From: HGM04593 sp964470845
GTDB taxonomy: Bacteria > Bacteroidota > Bacteroidia > Bacteroidales > Bacteroidaceae
Direction of reading: 5' to 3'
Length of the DNA stretch: 5,405 nucleotides
Assembly (NCBI GenBank): GCA_964470845.1
Contig: CAYYEL010000113.1
Coordinates: 1 to 5,405, forward strand
The notes under the pieces are model-generated. The model had not been told where the DNA came from. It made no database searches and worked only from the letters and a program-made list of their open reading frames with translations. Positions 1-5,405 of this stretch are shown piece after piece (positions within the stretch are counted from its first letter, which is position 1; the number at the start of each line of letters is the position of its first letter). The position numbers and the translations under genes were made by a program.

Positions 1-458
1 GTGCGCACGCCCGCTTCGACGCCACCGCACGCCGATACTGTTATTATGTATCTACCGAAAAATCACCCTTTGCTCGTCGATACGCCTGCCGTGTGGGGCG
101 CGACATTGATTTTGAGGCAATGAACAGAGCCGCTGCAATTTTGCCGGAATATACCGATTTTACCAGCTTCAGCAAACTGCACACCGATGTAAAGACAAAT
201 AACTGTCGCATTGTGCAGGCCCGTTGGTGCAGGATAGACGACACTCATTGGGTTTTTGAGATAGAGGCCGATAGATTCTTGCGTAATATGGTGAGGGCAA
301 TTGTGGGCACACTGCTTATGGTTGGGCGCGGACGTATGACACTCGACGATTTTCGTCGAGTGATAGAGCAGAAGGAGCGTTGTGCAGCCGGAGACTCGGC
401 CGTTGCCGAGGCACTCTTTTTGGTCGAGGTTAAATATCCCCAAGATATATACTTATGA
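1..458 (+). CDS. truA: tRNA pseudouridine synthase A (TruA), C-terminal part, 5' end outside window
   Basis: TruA isomerises uridine to pseudouridine at positions 38-40 in the anticodon stem-loop of several tRNAs, in the cytoplasm. The reading frame is open from base 3, giving 151 visible residues; TruA is usually about 245-270 residues, so roughly the first 100, including the catalytic Asp motif, are missing. Visible family signatures in order are HARFDATARRYCYYV near the edge (the conserved RFDA and R-Y-Y segment), the DFTSFSK.HTDVKTN.C block, the FLRNMVRAIVGTLL.VGRG helix, and the closing ALFLVEVKYP strand. This series is diagnostic and the call is firm. The usual Gly before LFL in the last strand is Ala here, a minor variant. 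The TGA stop at 456-458 overlaps the next gene's ATG at 455. No promoter can be seen because the start is off the edge. Confidence 0.96.
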   Translation, partial: AHARFDATARRYCYYVSTEKSPFARRYACRVGRDIDFEAMNRAAAILPEYTDFTSFSKLHTDVKTNNCRIVQARWCRIDDTHWVFEIEADRFLRNMVRAIVGTLLMVGRGRMTLDDFRRVIEQKERCAAGDSAVAEALFLVEVKYPQDIYL

Positions 459-1354
459 TGTGGGTGCTGTTGGCTTTTGTATCGGCTGCCCTTTTGGGGT
501 GCTACGATTTTTTCAAGAAGGTATCGCTCAAGGATAATTCGGTTCTTGCGGTGCTGTTCTTGAATACACTCTTTTCGAGCATAATATTTGCTCCTTTTAT
601 TCTACTATCGCACACAGATGTTGTTACCGCCGGTTTTTTATATGTACCATCGGGCACCCTGCACGAGCATCTGTTGCTGATGCTAAAGGCCGTGATTGTA
701 CTCGGCTCGTGGCTTTGCGGATATATTGGTATTAAGCATTTGCCAATAACCATCGTCTCGCCCATACAGGCTACCCGTCCTGTGCTTGTGTTGCTTGGTG
801 CTCTGCTGTTGTTTGGCGAGCAACTGAACACCTATCAGTGGATAGGAGTACTGACGGCCATAGTATCGTTTTTCCTGCTCAGTCGCAGTGGCAAGCGCGA
901 GGGTATAAATTTTGCCCATAATCGTTGGATTTTCTTTGTTGTCGCAGCGGCTCTTCTGGGCGCTGTCAGTGCTCTGTACGATAAATTCCTTATGCGCACG
1001 CTTCAGCCTATGTTCGTGCAATCGTGGTTCAATATATATCAATGTATTCTTATGGGTGCAATAGTGCTTGCTATGAATATGTTGTCAAAAACACAACGCA
1101 GCAAGCGCTTCGTGTGGCGATGGAGTATTCCGATGATTTCTCTGTTTCTTGCCGTTGCCGACTTTTGTTATTTTTCGGCTCTGGCCGAGGAGGATGCGCT
1201 CATTGCTGTTGTATCAATGATTCGTCGCGGCAGTGTGGTTGTTGCTTTTGCCTTTGGAGCACTGCTGTTGCACGAGAAGAATTTGAGAAGCAAGGCTGTT
1301 GACCTTTTATTGATATTATTAGGATTGTTTTTCTTATATCTTGGTTCAAAATGA
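455..1354 (+). CDS. EamA/DMT-superfamily inner-membrane transporter
   Basis: This 299-residue protein is a probable inner-membrane transporter of the drug/metabolite transporter superfamily; the substrate cannot be told. Ten hydrophobic segments are visible at about residues 1-17, 29-52, 73-94, 98-121, 127-143, 157-178, 187-210, 223-244, 247-271 and 280-297, the usual EamA count and length. The two halves repeat: residues 102-143 (SPIQATRPVLVLLGALLLFGE onset shortened here to SPIQATRP, then a helix ending in GE) correspond to residues 254-298 (SMIRRGS, then a helix ending in HE). This SxI...P/S helix followed by GE or HE is typical of EamA. The first ATG, at 455, forms an ATGA overlap with the truA stop; a second ATG follows at 458 and could also serve as start. 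The end likewise overlaps the next gene by 4 bases. No ribosome-binding site is evident, so translation probably depends on coupling to truA. Confidence 0.9.
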   Translation: MMWVLLAFVSAALLGCYDFFKKVSLKDNSVLAVLFLNTLFSSIIFAPFILLSHTDVVTAGFLYVPSGTLHEHLLLMLKAVIVLGSWLCGYIGIKHLPITIVSPIQATRPVLVLLGALLLFGEQLNTYQWIGVLTAIVSFFLLSRSGKREGINFAHNRWIFFVVAAALLGAVSALYDKFLMRTLQPMFVQSWFNIYQCILMGAIVLAMNMLSKTQRSKRFVWRWSIPMISLFLAVADFCYFSALAEEDALIAVVSMIRRGSVVVAFAFGALLLHEKNLRSKAVDLLLILLGLFFLYLGSK

Positions 1355-1968
1355 AAAGACTGAAATTTTTAGTGATAATCTTTGCACTTTTTTGCGGCCA
1401 CGCAGGGGCGCAGAACCTGCGCACATTGTTTGTTGAGATGCCCGATACTCTGTTGCCTCTGCTCACAACCAATGACCGAAAGGACCTTATCGACTTTTGG
1501 GATGCACGTATGACAACTCCCGTAACCAACCGCCTCGATGGAAAGAGCCGTATAACTGCACTGACCGATGATTTTCTGTCGCTGAATCTTACGGGCAGCT
1601 CGTCGATGCAGATAAAAAGGCTTCCTTGCAGCGAGGGTGGTGATACGCTTCTGTGCGTGATAAACACCGTTGGTGGCAAGGTCTCGAATAGCCGTCTGCG
1701 TATCTTTGATAATAGTTGGCGAGAGGTCGATGTGTGCTATTTTGAGAGGCCTGCAATAAAGGATTTTTTTACCCCTTCGGACAGTGTTGCCGAGGCTCTT
1801 GACATTTGCGATATTTATCTTGTGAGATTAAGTCTATCGGCCGGAAACGATACTCTGCGAGCCGATTATACAATGCCCCACTATATGACACGCGCCGACT
1901 CGGCACGTATAGCACCGCAGCTGCGCACGCCTTATTATCGATGGACGGGCAGGCGCTTCGAGCAATAA
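1351..1968 (+). CDS. DUF3256 family secreted protein of unknown function
   Basis: This 205-residue protein resembles the DUF3256 family, found in Bacteroidales; its function is unknown. Residues 1-20 form a signal peptide: KRLK, a hydrophobic stretch LVIIFALF, then a likely signal peptidase I site AGA/QN after residue 20. Cys15 follows Phe, which does not fit a lipobox, so a soluble periplasmic protein is more likely than a lipoprotein. Recognisable family-like segments are FVEMPDTLLPLLT (27-39) followed by R.DL.DFWDA (43-52), RLDGKSRITALTDDF (61-75), and a strand pair LLCVINTVGGKVSNSRLRIFD (100-120, quoted in part) with NSW. A basic C-terminus (YYRWTGRRF) ends the protein. No catalytic motif is seen. 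The ATG overlaps the transporter stop by 4 bases (ATGA), placing it in one operon with truA and EamA. It is followed by a strong hairpin, so it is the last gene. Family assignment is from memory of sequence pattern and gene order. Confidence 0.8.
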   Translation: MKRLKFLVIIFALFCGHAGAQNLRTLFVEMPDTLLPLLTTNDRKDLIDFWDARMTTPVTNRLDGKSRITALTDDFLSLNLTGSSSMQIKRLPCSEGGDTLLCVINTVGGKVSNSRLRIFDNSWREVDVCYFERPAIKDFFTPSDSVAEALDICDIYLVRLSLSAGNDTLRADYTMPHYMTRADSARIAPQLRTPYYRWTGRRFEQ

Positions 1969-1982
1969 TGCGCTGTTACGTT

Positions 1983-2026
1983 AAAAAATCAGGGTGCATC
2001 TTTTATAGGATGCACCCTGATTTTTT
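1983..2026. terminator. Bidirectional intrinsic terminator between convergent genes
   Basis: A perfect 18-bp inverted repeat (arms 1983-2000 and 2009-2026) surrounds an 8-base loop, TTTTATAG. The core stem is TCAGGGTGCATC, with six A on its left and six T on its right, so either strand transcribes a GC-containing stem followed by a U run. It lies 14 bases after the DUF3256 stop and 17 bases after the M16 stop on the other strand, so it should end both transcripts. Confidence 0.93.
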
Positions 2027-2043
2027 ATTGTTTGGTTCAATAA

Positions 2044-4953
2044 TCAATATCCGAAAATATCCTTCTGTGTCAGGCGTATAATCTTGCCCCATTTTTCGAG
2101 AGACTTCATATCAAGGTCGCTCTCACGTCCTAAAATGCAGGTAATATATTTACGTCCCTTTATATTGCTCTGCTGATAGGCAACAACGTCGTCGAGTGTC
2201 ATTGTTTGTATCGCTTCGTAGAGCTTGCGACGTGTATCATCTTCAAGATTCAGCTTCTCTTGGTCGAGGAAGTAACTGAGTACACGGTCGCGGGTGATAC
2301 GCTCGGTGCGCATACGTCCTATAATGGCCTCCTTTGCAATTTTGAATGCCTGCTCACTCACGGGCATATTGTTTATTATTTCGTCAAAAGCGCTGAGGGC
2401 ATCAATCATCTTGTCGTTCTGTGTGGCAATGTATGTCCAATAGTAGGCGGGAAACTCAATGCGCCACGGCTCAATCATATAGGCCATCGCGCTGTATGCA
2501 AGGCCTCGTGCCTCGCGCATTTCTTGGAATACGATGCTATTCATTCCACTGCCGAAGTACTCGTTGTACATTGTGATGATAGGCGATTTTTCTGCGTCGT
2601 ACATCTCGCCCTTGTTCGATACAGACGACATATATATCTGATTGGCGTCGTAGGGGGCGATATATACAATATTCTCATCGGCCTGTTGATATTTGAAAGT
2701 ATCATTCTTCTTTACACTCTTCAGGTTCTCGGGTATCTTGTGTCGGTTGGCAACAATTGTCGAGGCTTCGTCCATTGTCATCGGGCCATAGTAGAGCACC
2801 CGGTGTTCCATAGTGGATAGTTGTGTGATAGTCTGAATAAGTGTTTCGGGCTTCATACTCTTTAATTCGCTCTCACTTAGAATGTTCTTTGCCGGGTTGT
2901 TTGCACCATACAGAGCATATTGGCGCAGCATATTGAAATTCACACTCTGGTTGGCTTTATTGTCGGCACGTGATTTTAGAATATCGGCTACAAGGCTTTT
3001 GTAAGCAGCCTCGTTGGGCTGTGCATCGGTAATTACCTTTTCGAGCAGCTCTACAGCCTTGTCCATATTCTCGGATAGTCCGCTCAGAACAATAGAGACC
3101 TGTGTGTTTCCTACGCTTATATAGTAGTTGCAAGCAAGATTGTAGAATGCTTGCTTAATCTCGGCTGCACTCATATCCGATGTGCCAAGATAGTCGAGAT
3201 AATCGCGGGCTGTGCCCAATGCCTTTATTTCGTTAGTACCAAAATCAAAGCTATATGTTAACGAGAAGACGTCGTTCATTGTGTTTGCCTTGTATAGCAT
3301 CGGAAGATTGCCGATATTTCCCTTGCTCATATCTTTGTCAAAATCGACAAATACCGGCTCGATAGGTACTACCGTTGACGCTTGTACCTCGCGCAAGAAA
3401 GCACTCGCTGTGTCGCGATTCATAAAGATTGGGGTGATTGTCGGCTTTGCAATTTTCTTTATGTCGGGGTCTTGTCCCTGACGTTTATATACAATTGCGT
3501 AGTTGCTGTCTTTGAGATATTTGTTGGCAAAATCTACAACATTTTTCTTGGTGATTTTCTCCATTTTGGCAATACGGTTCACCATATCAGCCCAAGGTAT
3601 GTCATTGACAAAGCTCGTTACAAAAAAATCGGCACGTGCCGAGTTGTCCTCAAGCATCTTCTGTATTTGTAGTTTGTAGTTTGCAATTCCTGCCGATAGT
3701 AACGATTCGTCCCATTCGCCATTGCGTAGAGCCTCAATCTGTGCAAGCAACAGTGCCTTTACCTCGTCGAGCGATTGTTCCTCTTTGGGTGTACCCTGCA
3801 TAAAGTAGGCGTTGTAGTCGCTCTGCTCATATATGAACGAGTAGGCCGAGAGCAACTTCTGGTCTTGTAGAAGGTTAAGGTCGATGAGGCCTGCCATACC
3901 ATTGTTCATAATAAGATCTACAACGCTAAGCATCAGTGCCTCGTCCGAGGATGCTTCGGGCAGACGCCAAGCGAGGGCTACACTCTCTGCCTCTAATCCC
4001 CACACCTCTTTTACGACCGGCGCGGTAATTTCGGCCTCGGGCTCGAAAGTCATCATCTGAAGCTCGGGGTTAGGCTGCATATCTCCAAAATATTTTTCGA
4101 TAATCTTCATAACCTCGTCATAATCAAAGTCGCCCGACATACAGATTGCCATATTGTTGGGGACGTACCACTTTTTGTAGTAATTCTTGATATTGGTTAT
4201 CGAGGGGTTTTTCAGGTGCTCCTGTGTTCCAAGAACAGTTTGTGTGCCGTAGGGGTGATTCTTGAAGAGTGCCGAGAGCATTGCCTCGTAGAGTTTGCGG
4301 TTGTCTTGTGTGAGGCTCATATTCTTTTCCTCATATACGGTCTCAAGCTCGGTGTGGAAGCCTCGGATGACATTGTGCTTGAAACGGTCGGCCTGTATCT
4401 TGGCCCAATTTTCCAATTGGTTCGAGGGAATATCCTCGACGTAGCAGGTAACGTCGAAACTTGTATATGCGTTGGTGCCTTCGGCGCCGATGGCTGCCAT
4501 TAGTTTGTCATATTCGTTGGGGATGCTCAGTTTCGAGGCTTCGTACGAGAGGCTGTCTATTTGTTTGTAGATGGTGGCACGCTCGGCCTCGTCGGTTTTT
4601 GTGCGATAGACCTCGAAGAGTGCTTCTATTTGGTCGAGGAGGGGCTTTTCTTCGGCATAATTCTGTGTGCCGAAACTCTCGGTGCCTTTGAACATCAGAT
4701 GCTCGAAGTAGTGGGCGAGGCCGGTGGTCTCGGCAGGGTCGTTCTTGCCACCTACGCGCACGGGAATGTATGTTTGTATGCGTGGCGTCTCCTTGTTTAC
4801 TGTAAGATATACTTTTAAGCCGTTGTCAAGCGTGTAGATGCGGCTTTGCATCGGGTCGCCTTCAACCGTCTCATAGGTGCGTTTGTTGCCGCACGCTACC
4901 ATTATTATGGCAATTATTGCGATTGACAACATCGAAAATATTTTTCTTTTCAT
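2044..4953 (-). CDS. M16 family zinc metallopeptidase (two-repeat pitrilysin/insulysin type), lipoprotein
   Basis: This 969-residue protein is probably a membrane-anchored periplasmic zinc endopeptidase that degrades peptides or small unfolded proteins. Residues 1-20 are a lipoprotein signal peptide (basic KRK, hydrophobic run, lipobox MVAC) with Cys21 as the predicted lipidated residue. The inverted zinc motif HYFEH is at residues 81-85: His81 and His85 bind zinc and Glu84 is the catalytic base. The third ligand is most likely Glu209 in ELETVYEEKNM, with Glu202 as the usual accompanying Glu. That places it 124 residues after His85, against about 77 in E. coli pitrilysin, because of a charged helical insertion near 100-150. 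Non-catalytic M16 domains follow: about 250-480, 545-725, and 760-945 with the typical REARGLAYSA segment (814-822). Total length fits a fused two-repeat M16 enzyme such as PqqL. The ATG at 4951-4953 is supported by the signal peptide directly after it; only AT-rich sequence precedes it. Confidence 0.95.
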   Translation of the reverse strand: MKRKIFSMLSIAIIAIIMVACGNKRTYETVEGDPMQSRIYTLDNGLKVYLTVNKETPRIQTYIPVRVGGKNDPAETTGLAHYFEHLMFKGTESFGTQNYAEEKPLLDQIEALFEVYRTKTDEAERATIYKQIDSLSYEASKLSIPNEYDKLMAAIGAEGTNAYTSFDVTCYVEDIPSNQLENWAKIQADRFKHNVIRGFHTELETVYEEKNMSLTQDNRKLYEAMLSALFKNHPYGTQTVLGTQEHLKNPSITNIKNYYKKWYVPNNMAICMSGDFDYDEVMKIIEKYFGDMQPNPELQMMTFEPEAEITAPVVKEVWGLEAESVALAWRLPEASSDEALMLSVVDLIMNNGMAGLIDLNLLQDQKLLSAYSFIYEQSDYNAYFMQGTPKEEQSLDEVKALLLAQIEALRNGEWDESLLSAGIANYKLQIQKMLEDNSARADFFVTSFVNDIPWADMVNRIAKMEKITKKNVVDFANKYLKDSNYAIVYKRQGQDPDIKKIAKPTITPIFMNRDTASAFLREVQASTVVPIEPVFVDFDKDMSKGNIGNLPMLYKANTMNDVFSLTYSFDFGTNEIKALGTARDYLDYLGTSDMSAAEIKQAFYNLACNYYISVGNTQVSIVLSGLSENMDKAVELLEKVITDAQPNEAAYKSLVADILKSRADNKANQSVNFNMLRQYALYGANNPAKNILSESELKSMKPETLIQTITQLSTMEHRVLYYGPMTMDEASTIVANRHKIPENLKSVKKNDTFKYQQADENIVYIAPYDANQIYMSSVSNKGEMYDAEKSPIITMYNEYFGSGMNSIVFQEMREARGLAYSAMAYMIEPWRIEFPAYYWTYIATQNDKMIDALSAFDEIINNMPVSEQAFKIAKEAIIGRMRTERITRDRVLSYFLDQEKLNLEDDTRRKLYEAIQTMTLDDVVAYQQSNIKGRKYITCILGRESDLDMKSLEKWGKIIRLTQKDIFGY

Positions 4954-5051
4954 AATATAGTGTTTTAAGTTTTGTGGTTGTTTGATGGCTTTATGTAATA
5001 GGATGAGCCTTTTTGTGATAGAAAAAGAAAAAAATAGTGGCTTGCTCTTGC
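4954..5051 (-). other. Intergenic region upstream of the M16 gene; weak promoter or terminator candidates only
   Basis: These 98 bases separate two genes on the minus strand. Read on that strand they begin with a pyrimidine tract (opposite 5021-5034) and end in ACTATATT just before the M16 ATG, without a Shine-Dalgarno sequence. Two weak signals overlap here. TATTTTTT (opposite 5029-5036) is one base off the Bacteroides -7 element TAnnTTTG, with a TTTG opposite 5060-5063 lying 23 bases upstream, slightly far for the -33 element. Alternatively, GTGG (opposite 5066-5069) can pair with CCAC (opposite 5037-5040), with an inner TTGC/GCAA pairing, followed by the T tract: a poor terminator. Neither is convincing, so whether M16 has its own promoter or is read through from upstream is open. 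Confidence 0.3.
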
Positions 5052-5405
5052 TTACTCGGCAAATTCCACACCGCGATGGGCGTTCCAGTCGCCACGGGTA
5101 AAATCGGGAATGTCAATTACTGCTCCACCGGCTGTTGCCGATTGTTCGGTAAGCTCAACAAGGCAGCTCCACTCTACAGCGTCATATACGTCCATATCAA
5201 GCGGCAGTCCTTTTCTAAGGCAGTAAATTAGGCGGCTGTCCATTGCGTAGTCTATCCATCGACGGCCACACAGGCTGTGCCCGAAGGGCTTATAGCGCTC
5301 GACAAAAGGATGTGTGTAACGCGCGAGTAAGGCTGTGAGTTCGTCGCCTGTGATTGCTCTTTCGCCCTCGGGGTCAAGGGCTATATGCGGCAGAGGGTAT
5401 TTTTG
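5052..5405 (-). CDS. Gfo/Idh/MocA family protein (GH109-like), C-terminal part, start outside window
   Basis: The frame is open from the window edge to a TAA at 5052-5054, giving the last 117 residues of a protein that should be about 400-480 residues long. The C-terminal pattern is that of Bacteroidetes Gfo/Idh/MocA proteins, including the NAD-dependent glycosidases of family GH109: RLIYCLRKGLPLDMDVYDA, then EWSCLVELTE, then the near-terminal IPDFTRGDW. Family members bind NAD(P) with an N-terminal Rossmann fold (not visible here) and act on sugars or sugar-like substrates. The GHGGMD-type segment expected just before the RLIYCL stretch in GH109 reads GRRWIDYAMD here, so glycosidase activity should not be assumed; an oxidoreductase is equally possible. 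It lies 98 bases upstream of the M16 gene on the same strand. No signal peptide can be judged because the N-terminus is missing. Confidence 0.85.
   Translation of the reverse strand, partial: QKYPLPHIALDPEGERAITGDELTALLARYTHPFVERYKPFGHSLCGRRWIDYAMDSRLIYCLRKGLPLDMDVYDAVEWSCLVELTEQSATAGGAVIDIPDFTRGDWNAHRGVEFAE

Noticed and set aside
63..443. A 126-codon open frame on the minus strand
   Set aside because: It is antisense to conserved truA sequence, so it is a shadow of that coding region.
1200..1679. A 159-codon open frame on the minus strand
   Set aside because: It is antisense to the transporter end and the DUF3256 start, both supported by membrane segments, a signal peptide and ATGA coupling. 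Its predicted protein resembles nothing I know.
1969..2043. Possible small RNA or riboswitch in the convergent gap
   Set aside because: The gap is 75 bases long and is fully accounted for by the symmetrical terminator hairpin; there is no room or conserved motif for another element.
2206..2820. A 204-codon open frame on the plus strand
   Set aside because: It lies wholly antisense to the M16 protease, whose domains and motifs run across this stretch without interruption. The translation shows no recognisable motif and has the Cys, His and Val-rich look of a shadow frame.
5037..5231. A 64-codon open frame on the plus strand
   Set aside because: It is antisense to the Gfo/Idh/MocA C-terminus, which carries family motifs; it has no start signal or motif of its own.
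1..5405. Search for CRISPR repeats, transposase genes, terminal inverted repeats, tRNA or rRNA genes, phage or defence genes
   Set aside because: Nothing of the kind was seen by eye. The window is almost filled by five recognisable genes, so a hidden system is unlikely here.

Overview
The window looks like ordinary chromosomal DNA from a member of the Bacteroidales (Bacteroides, Prevotella or a relative). Four things point there: a DUF3256-type protein, which I know only from this group; the order truA, EamA transporter, DUF3256; a two-repeat M16 lipoprotein of the type common in these bacteria; and a Gfo/Idh/MocA (GH109-like) enzyme. Starts lack clear purine-rich Shine-Dalgarno sequences, which is also usual in this phylum. 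Genus and species cannot be fixed from the sequence alone.

Layout. Bases 1-1968, plus strand: the 3' part of truA (tRNA pseudouridine synthase), a complete 10-helix EamA/DMT transporter and a complete secreted DUF3256 protein. Both junctions are 4-base ATGA overlaps, so this is a tightly packed operon tail with likely translational coupling. Bases 1969-2043: a short convergent gap holding a perfect 18-bp hairpin flanked by A and T runs, a bidirectional terminator serving both sides. Bases 2044-4953, minus strand: a 969-residue M16 (pitrilysin/insulysin-type) zinc metallopeptidase with a lipoprotein signal peptide. Bases 4954-5051: a 98-base AT-rich gap with only a weak candidate promoter or terminator. 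Bases 5052-5405, minus strand: the C-terminal 117 residues of a Gfo/Idh/MocA-family protein whose start lies beyond the window.

The plus-strand cluster does not form an obvious pathway: it joins a tRNA-modifying enzyme, an inner-membrane transporter of unknown substrate and an exported protein of unknown function. The minus-strand genes are a cell-envelope protease and a probable sugar-acting NAD-dependent enzyme, which may or may not share a transcript. I found no mobile element, CRISPR array, RNA gene, phage gene or defence system, and no convincing undescribed system. The most notable points are the long insertion inside the zinc site of the M16 protease, its degenerate second site, the conserved but unexplained gene coupling, and a diverged motif in the partial Gfo/Idh/MocA protein.
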